From Chlorella sorokiniana (lineage: Eukaryota; Chlorophyta; Trebouxiophyceae; Chlorellales; Chlorellaceae): DNA of 64,000 bases. How positions within the stretch are numbered: the stretch's first letter is position 1; each line of letters starts with the position of its first letter. Positions 58,603 to 64,000 of the stretch are shown in pieces. The notes under the pieces are model-generated. The model did not search any database, had not been told where the DNA came from, and saw nothing but the letters and a program-made list of their open reading frames with translations. Location: the NCBI GenBank assembly GCA_025917655.1, contig CP084609.1:2356001-2420000 (forward strand), written 5' to 3'. The position numbers and the translations under genes were made by a program.

Positions 58603-59647
58603 GGGGGGAGAGGGGGGGAGAAAGGGGAGGGGGAGGGGGTGTTTGTTGTTGTCTGCCGAGCGCAGCACAGGCACATGGGCGGCTAGGCGAGTGCAGCCGC
58701 ACGACTTGCACATACAATGTGAAGAAAGCAGACGGGACATCAGCGCAGTCATGGCGGCAGCGCCTGGCAGCAATGCCGCCTGGGGGGCTGTGCGCCGCCC
58801 TGCGGTGCCCCGCAACCCCCAGAAACCGTGGTGCCGCCCAGCGGGCCACCGCTGCTACTTTAGCAGCAGCGCACGGCCGTCAAGCGGCTCTCCTCGCACC
58901 AGCCGCGCCCGGCGCCCTTCTTTCCTCACCTGGGGTGGCGCGTACAAACTCGCCGTAGTGCTCGTGTACCGCTGCCTTGAGGTGCGCCGCCACCTCAGCG
59001 TCCAGCTGCGCCAGGTCAGCACGCAGCCGCTCCACGCCCTTCTCTGCAGGCAGGGGAACCAGGCGGAGTGATTGTTACTCATAAGTCTTCATTATTTTAT
59101 GCCATCGCTGCGATGAGAAGCCAGCCAGCCTCAGGAAGGGGCCCAGCAGGAGTGCCGCTCGCTGGCTGGTCTCAGGAGCCGCTGGAGCGGCAGCCTGCTC
59201 GCCGCCGGACGGCAGCCAACCGCCCCGCTGGCACGGCGTCACAGCGCAGGCCACCCGCGCAGCAATGCGAGCAAGTGCAGGCTGCGCCGCGCGCATGGCT
59301 GCTGTGCTGCTGCTTGGAGCCAGGGGCAGCGGCGACGGGGCGGCGGCGGCGGGCTCACCAGACAGGGAGCCCAAGTCGGCTTCCAGATTGAAGGTCCCCT
59401 GCTCAAACAGCTTGATGCGCGCAGCGGTGGTGGTCGCAACGTTGGCCTGGCTGCCCCCAGTGCCGCCACCGGCAGCACTCAGCTCCCGGCCAGAGCGGAA
59501 GGCGGCAGGCCGCGGCGGCGGCGGCTGCGGCGCGGCCTCGGCGGCGGCGGGGCCCGCGCCGTCGGCCCGCCCCCTGCTGCCCCTGCTGCCGCCCAGCTTG
59601 CTGACGCTGCGAGTCAGCCGCGCCAGGGTGCTGCGGCTGCGCTGCAT
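54737..59647 (-). CDS. EXO84: Exocyst complex component EXO84
   Basis: Subunit of the exocyst, which tethers secretory vesicles to the plasma membrane. From ATG 59647: a Ser/Arg-rich start (MQRSRSTLARLTRSVSKLGG), then FEQGTFNLEADLGSL. ADLAQLDAEVAAHLKAAVHE and YGEFVRATP with ILRLEGEIQQLRTLLH match the family's N-terminal coiled coil (SVYANY-x-AFI, DLE-x-EL). WAAWLECLDDADV, AERRLPEALSLLRRLDKQLQ, REEVEARREQLAAIAEQAVL, and ATSADVRAAADLLARVAGPE with HAAVLQAHAGT parallel plant EXO84. The C-terminal half follows (YAAALGQRLALGLAAAADDV, FLVWALYQTER, ACHLLRKHALLPFAAPAGLH, FQLYTASLAAALNAGL, ELATLLLERFLPEALAPLSG, MAEQLVRMGVALGMA). The 3' end (stop at 54737 or 54850) is uncertain, and a frame slip lies near 58.3 kb. 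Confidence 0.8.
58569..58600 (+). repeat. (TG)16 microsatellite in an EXO84 intron
   Basis: Sixteen TG units followed by G-rich sequence; on the coding strand it is C-rich then (CA)16 upstream of the acceptor before ILRLEGE. Confidence 0.9.
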
Positions 59648-60809
59648 GCCCCGTGCCGCCGCTGCCGTCGCCGCCGCCGTCGGCAGCCCCACGGCTGGGG
59701 TGCCTGCAGCACGCGCAGCCAACAGCAGGCGCCCGCTCTTTCAACTCGACAAAGAAACACGACAGCTGTTGATGTCAAAAAAATAAGGTCGTGTTTCACA
59801 AGGCATCACAAGGCCCCGCTGTGAGAGCAGGCTCGTGGTGGTGCCGGCTGGCGGCGCCGGTTGACGCTCACCAGCTAGCAGCGGGGGTCAGCGGCGACTC
59901 CCCTGCAGGCATGGCCACCTCTTCGCCGGGCCGATCCCGTTGGCTCTGCGCCTTCCAGGGCGCAAGCAGACCGAGAGTGGCTGATCGGAACGGCTGCAGG
60001 CGGCTGGCAATAATGGACGGCGGTAGGCTCAATCTAGAGAGCTATGGCGGTATAATCGCGGGCGATGCCGCACAGACGGAAACGGACTGATGTCCGTCAT
60101 GACACCACCCGCCCTCTCAGCTGCCAGCGCAGGCTGCGGGCTCCACGGCCCTCATCATTTCTTGTCAAGCCAACTGTTTCACGCTTACAGCTGCACTCAA
60201 TCACAAATTGCTCAGAAGCACATGAGACATCCATCAGGCTGCTGGCATGTGAGCAAGCTGCACAGGGCTGGCAGGCGGGATGGCATGCAGACGATGGACA
60301 TGGCTAAGTGGGGGTGTTTGAGATGCCTTGGTTGCTGCCCGGCAATACGATGGAGCAAAGGGAAGGGAAGAGGACGAGTCAATGATATCTGGTTTGCACC
60401 AGCCACGTGAGGACGGAAAGGAGGGAGAGACTTTGAGGGGAAGGAAAAGAAGTCTCGATGTGTCGGCAGGCCCGTGGGCCTGAGCCGTGCATATGTTCAT
60501 GCGTGCCAGAGGGGAGTCATCGGCGGGGACAGGAGAGCCCCGCCGTGGGCCTGGCGATGAATGAAACTGGGAAGAATCCGGAACCAAAACAAAAGGGCCG
60601 CAGGGAAGCGACCAGGGAGTGCCGGGCACGGGGAGGCTGCTCATCTTCTCGTGTGCCCGGCACCACAGGCGGGTTAGTTCAACCGCGGCAGCGGCATCCA
60701 TCTCAACGCCCTGCGGCTGCCTCTTTAAGGCTATCTGCTTCCTGGGGAAGGCTGCTACGTCGCGCTGGCGCTGCTGCCGCTGCGCTGCCATGCTGCGGGG
60801 CGCTCGTTC
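59648..60809. promoter_or_regulatory. Intergenic region upstream of EXO84
   Basis: About 1.16 kb between two minus-strand genes. The first few hundred bp next to 59647 should be the EXO84 promoter; TTACA at 60185-60189 (minus-strand TGTAA) may end the next gene's transcript. Open frames here show no recognisable motifs. Confidence 0.4.
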
Positions 60810-62150
60810 TCACATGTGCAGTCGTTTTGCGTTGAAATCGGTCGCTGCATGGCTTTCAGACATCAGGTGCCCGATGATGTGCACCGTGGGAGCGTTGGCG
60901 CCCGTCCACGGCGCCATTTCGCCGCCCAGCGGGGTGCCATCCGGCAGCGTGAACGAGGCAGTGAAGGTGACACCGCCGCTGCTGCACGCACAGAGGGCAG
61001 GCCGCGACTCAAAGGGACGGCCCATGCATGCAAGCGTGAGCGTCTGCCGCAGGCTTAGTCGAACCAGCAGCAAGGCATGCAGCGGCCGGCAGCCTCACAA
61101 GCGGCCTGACGGCTCTGATGCGGGGGTCCAGCCTCTGCCGCCACGCATGCCACGCAATGCTGTCCCCCACCCCCTCCCCCAGCCACTGGCCACCAGAGTC
61201 GCCTCCCACCTGAGGAGAACGTGCGGCGAGCAGCAGGCGCCGCCAAAGTGCGGCACCCAGTACATGCGCACGGAGTCGTATTTGTGCCGCACCCAGTCAG
61301 AGCGCCAGAGCTGCGCGGGCGGCCGGTTGCCTGCCGACACCGCCAGAGTGAGCACCGCGTCCGTCCACAGAGGGAAGCGCTGCATGCTCTGCGGCAGTGC
61401 AGGCAGGCGGGGAGGCACGAGGGGGAGGGCTGGGTGGGTGAGGGTGCTGCCAGCGGAGCGTCTTATCCACAGGTGGCGGGCGGGAACCGGGGCACGGCCA
61501 TCCCAAGAATGGCGGCCACGCCATCCAGTAGCGCGGTCAGATACAAAAGCTGCGAGCGAGCCAAAGCGGCTGGCAACAGCAGTAGAGTTGGTGCAGGATG
61601 CCCGCTGGTGGTGGCAGCGGGAAGCCAGCTGCCAGCGTCGCACACCAGCCGGCTGCTGCCCCCGCAGACGGCTCTGCAGCTGCAGCCGCTGCGCTTCTCG
61701 AGTGCTTCCTGGCTGTCCAGCCAAGTGCAGCAGGTGTGTCGAGCAGAGGGAGCCGCGTCGGCAGCGCACCTGGGCGGGGCATCCCTGAGCGGTGATGCTC
61801 GTGATGCACAGCACTCGGCCCTCCGGCACGATGAGCGACGCCGCCGCCCCTCCCACCAGCCCTGGCGTCAGCTGACAGCTCCAGAAGTCGATGCTGCCGC
61901 TGGGGGCCACCGCCATGGCGAGGCCGGGCGCCTGCGGGGCAGGGGCAGCGAGCGGCGGCGGCGGGTCGGCGGCGCCAGCGGGGGCGGCAGCCGGTGCGGG
62001 GCAACAGGCGAGGGCCTGGGACGCGTCGTCAATGATGGTTTTGGTCACCTCAATGCGCCCGTTATGGTACGCGGCAGACAGGACGGACAGCCCGACGGCC
62101 CCAGGGGCGGAACCCCGCTCAGGGCTGCAGGGATTGTGGCCGCGAAGCCG
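60810..62150 (-). CDS. Unrecognised protein, three visible exons
   Basis: Three exons join in phase. About 62.15-61.77 kb: YHNGRIEVTKTIIDDASQAL, a Pro/Ala-rich stretch, SGSIDFWSCQLTPGLVGG, and PEGRVLCITSITAQGCPAQ. About 61.39-61.21 kb: SMQRFPLWTDAVLTLAVSAG, WRSDWVRHKYDSVRMYWVPH and FGGACCSPHVLLS. About 60.99-60.81 kb: GGVTFTASFTLPDGTPLGGE, WTGANAPTVHIIGHLMSES, ending NAKRLHM. Alternating hydrophobic strands suggest a beta-rich fold; there is no transmembrane helix. Trp, Tyr, His and CC in the middle exon look like conserved-site residues. No in-frame ATG is available at the start, so an upstream exon is missing (possibly from ATG 62218 or 62380). I cannot assign a family. Confidence 0.5.
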
Positions 62151-62527
62151 TCGCTCGCGCCACACAAAGCTCCAAGAAACGCCAAAGAGCCGTGATCCGG
62201 CGCGAAAGAACGCACATTCGCCCTGATCGGCGAATGCGTCTTTGGATGGAGACTGAAGTACGCGTCTGTACTGCGAGGATGGGGAGGCACCTGTTTGGAG
62301 TCAACCTCCCCTACCCTCGTCCCGCCCCCAGGCTTGGCGCCACCCGGAATCGCCAGCCCCTGCTGTCCCCACCACTGCATGCACCAAGATATTCTGTCAG
62401 CCTGCACACGCCGGCTTCCTGCCCGCCCCAGCTGGCCCTGGCTTCTTTGCTCTCAGGCACGTCACACGTCGCACCCTGGCGCACAGCAAGAGCCAGAATG
62501 AGCACAGAACCACCGCGGTGCACAGCA

Positions 62528-64000
62528 TCAGAGGTTCCAGCCGACAAAGTCGGCGGCAGCCGCGGGGCCAAACAGCGCCTCGGGCGGCGAGCGGTAGAAG
62601 GCGGTGTGCACCGCCTGAGGCGGCGGCCCGCCTCGGCGCCAAACATGCTGGCGTAGCTGGCGGCGAGCAGCTCGGAGATGTCGGCCTCCGCCGTCTTGCG
62701 CTTGTCCCGCAGGTCTTTGTCGAGCAGGGAGCAGTACGCCGCCACCTGTACCGCACGCAAGGCGGGGGAGAGAAGCGTGGGGCACACGGCGGTCGAGGCG
62801 GCGCGTCCTGGACGCGTTGTCAGTCCGGGACCACCCTCCACGGCTCCGCAGCAGCCAGATCCCGTGGTCCCGCACCCCAAGGCTTGTCGTAATCAGGAAA
62901 TACGCCAGCTTGCCTGCCCCCGCATCCCAATTTGGGGGATGCAGAGATGCGCAGCTGGTCAAGCAACCCCTCCACCCCTGCGCCCACCACCACCACGCCC
63001 GCCTCCACCGCCGCACAAACACAACGCATGCAGCCGCACCTGCGGGTTGCTGTGCCGCCGCAGCGCCTCCAGCTCCCACAGGCTGCTCTCAAGGGCTCGG
63101 CTGCTGGCCGGGTCGGGGCTCCCAAGTCGAACACATCCTCGCCGCGCCAGGCAGGGCCGTCTTGCTCCTGCTGCCGCTGCTGCTCCTCCTGCAGCGGCGC
63201 CGCCGGCTCGGGCGCGGTGGCTGCTCCGCCCGGCAGCGGCTGCCCCGCTGCACCGCCGCCGCCGACGACCTCGGGCGGCAGCGGCAGCAGCGGCGCCGGC
63301 GCGGCGGCGGCGCCGCCGCCGCCGCTGCGACGCCCGCCAGGCCGCGCGCGCGGGCGGCCGGTGCAGCAGCTGCATGGCGGCGGGGTGGCGGCGCAGCACG
63401 TTGTGCATGAAGGCCAGCGCCAGCTGGGCGCCGCCGGGGGCGCGCCCAGCGCCAGCCGCGCCAGCCGCTTGACAAACGCGGCCGCCGTGTAGGCGGGCAC
63501 CATGCCCGAGGCCAGGAACACGTCGGCCAGGGAGAAGAAGCGAGCACGGTGCTTGGCCTGCAGAGGGGGGGGACGTGAGTGGCGCAGGCTGGTCCGTTGG
63601 CAGTCGATTCACCAGGGGCTCAGGCCAGCTGCACCAATGCTCCCTCTTTCCACCACCACCAATACTGCGACGCACCTCCTCATCCCCACCCTCTCGCCAC
63701 TTGCACCTTCAACCCCCCTTCCCCTCCCCAGCCCTCAACTGCCCCCCTCCCCACCCACCCCACCCACCAACCACCACCACCACCACCCACGTGCACCCTC
63801 CAAGCCCCCACAACAGCGGCAGGGCGGGGGGGGCGCAAGCGGGATGCTGCGCACGTGGAAGGCGTCGGGCGTGATGAGCTGGTAGAGGCGGGCGTAGAAG
63901 CGCGGGTACTCAAGGCCGTGGCGGGTGACCAGCAGGAAGATGCCGTGCAGGGCCAGCATGCCGGGCAGCCCGCCGCGGTCCAGCGTCTCGGTCAGGTAGT
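62528..64000 (-). CDS. NOC4: Nucleolar complex protein 4 (NOC4), 5' truncated by window edge
   Basis: Ribosome biogenesis factor of the CBF/Mak21 family; with NOP14 it is needed for 40S maturation in the nucleolus. Segments in order: LALHGIFLLVTRHGLEYPRF with YARLYQLITPDAFHV (from about 63970); KHRARFFSLADVFLASGMVP, AYTAAAFVKRLARLALGAPP; then, one frame over, AQLALAFMHNVLRRHPAAMQ and LLHRPPARA; a poly-Ala/Pro/Gln insert (63150-63330); EDVFDLGAP; SSLWELEALRRHSNPQ; VAAYCSLLDKDLRDKRKTAE with ISELLAASYASMFGAEAGRR; and, again one base off, AVHTAFYRSPPEALFG ending VGWNL. Order and motifs follow NOC4. The breaks lie at GGGGG 63436-63440 and 62611-62620. The N-terminal half is outside the window. Confidence 0.85.

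Noticed and set aside
60619-61788. Long plus-strand open frame (389 codons)
   Set aside because: Covers the three minus-strand exons of the unrecognised gene; Arg/Ser/Cys composition is typical of a GC-rich antisense shadow.

Overview
The window is nuclear DNA of a GC-rich, intron-dense green alga. A Chlorella-like trebouxiophyte fits best. Supporting evidence: plastid-targeted ribosomal protein L6, ferredoxin, glycerol-3-phosphate acyltransferase and a TlyA-type rRNA methylase; plant-type KIN-7, EXO84 and FBL15/SLOMO homologues; short GT-AG introns (a few GC-AG); and TGTAA-type poly(A) signals downstream of several stops. The taxon is inferred from these traits, not from a marker gene.

Layout. 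1-1267 (-): 3'-truncated mitoribosomal protein mS23, divergent from a TRIR-family gene (1565-2562, +). 2.8-4.2 kb (+): a DUF1772-like membrane protein and a small single-pass protein. 4.5-18.7 kb (-): a very large kinesin-7 gene with a long coiled-coil tail, divergent from a plastid-type TlyA 2'-O-methyltransferase (18970-20877, +). 21.3-23.4 kb (-): an unrecognised gene. 24.0-32.4 kb (-): a tandem cluster of three secreted fasciclin (FAS1) genes, two of them FAS1-LysM fusions. Then ELP6 (+), plastid GPAT/ATS1 (-), a large F-box/LRR gene of the FBL15 type (39.2-46.6 kb, +), PRCC (-), plastid L6 (+), ferredoxin (-), a 102-residue secreted ten-cysteine protein (-), exocyst EXO84 (-), an unrecognised gene (-) and 5'-truncated NOC4 (-).

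Most genes are housekeeping genes with no operon-like logic; neighbours often share short divergent promoter regions of about 200-500 bp. The lineage-specific part is the FAS1/LysM cluster, probably cell-wall or extracellular-matrix proteins, and the small Cys-rich secreted protein. No tRNA, rRNA, transposon, CRISPR or viral insertion was recognised.

Two sequence-level patterns recur. Conserved reading frames repeatedly break by exactly one missing base, mostly in C/G homopolymers, which suggests consensus errors in the assembly. Introns tend to be G/GT-rich at their 5' ends and C/CA-rich at their 3' ends, so the ends of one intron are partly complementary. Exon coordinates were set by eye from splice sites, phase and homology, without transcripts.
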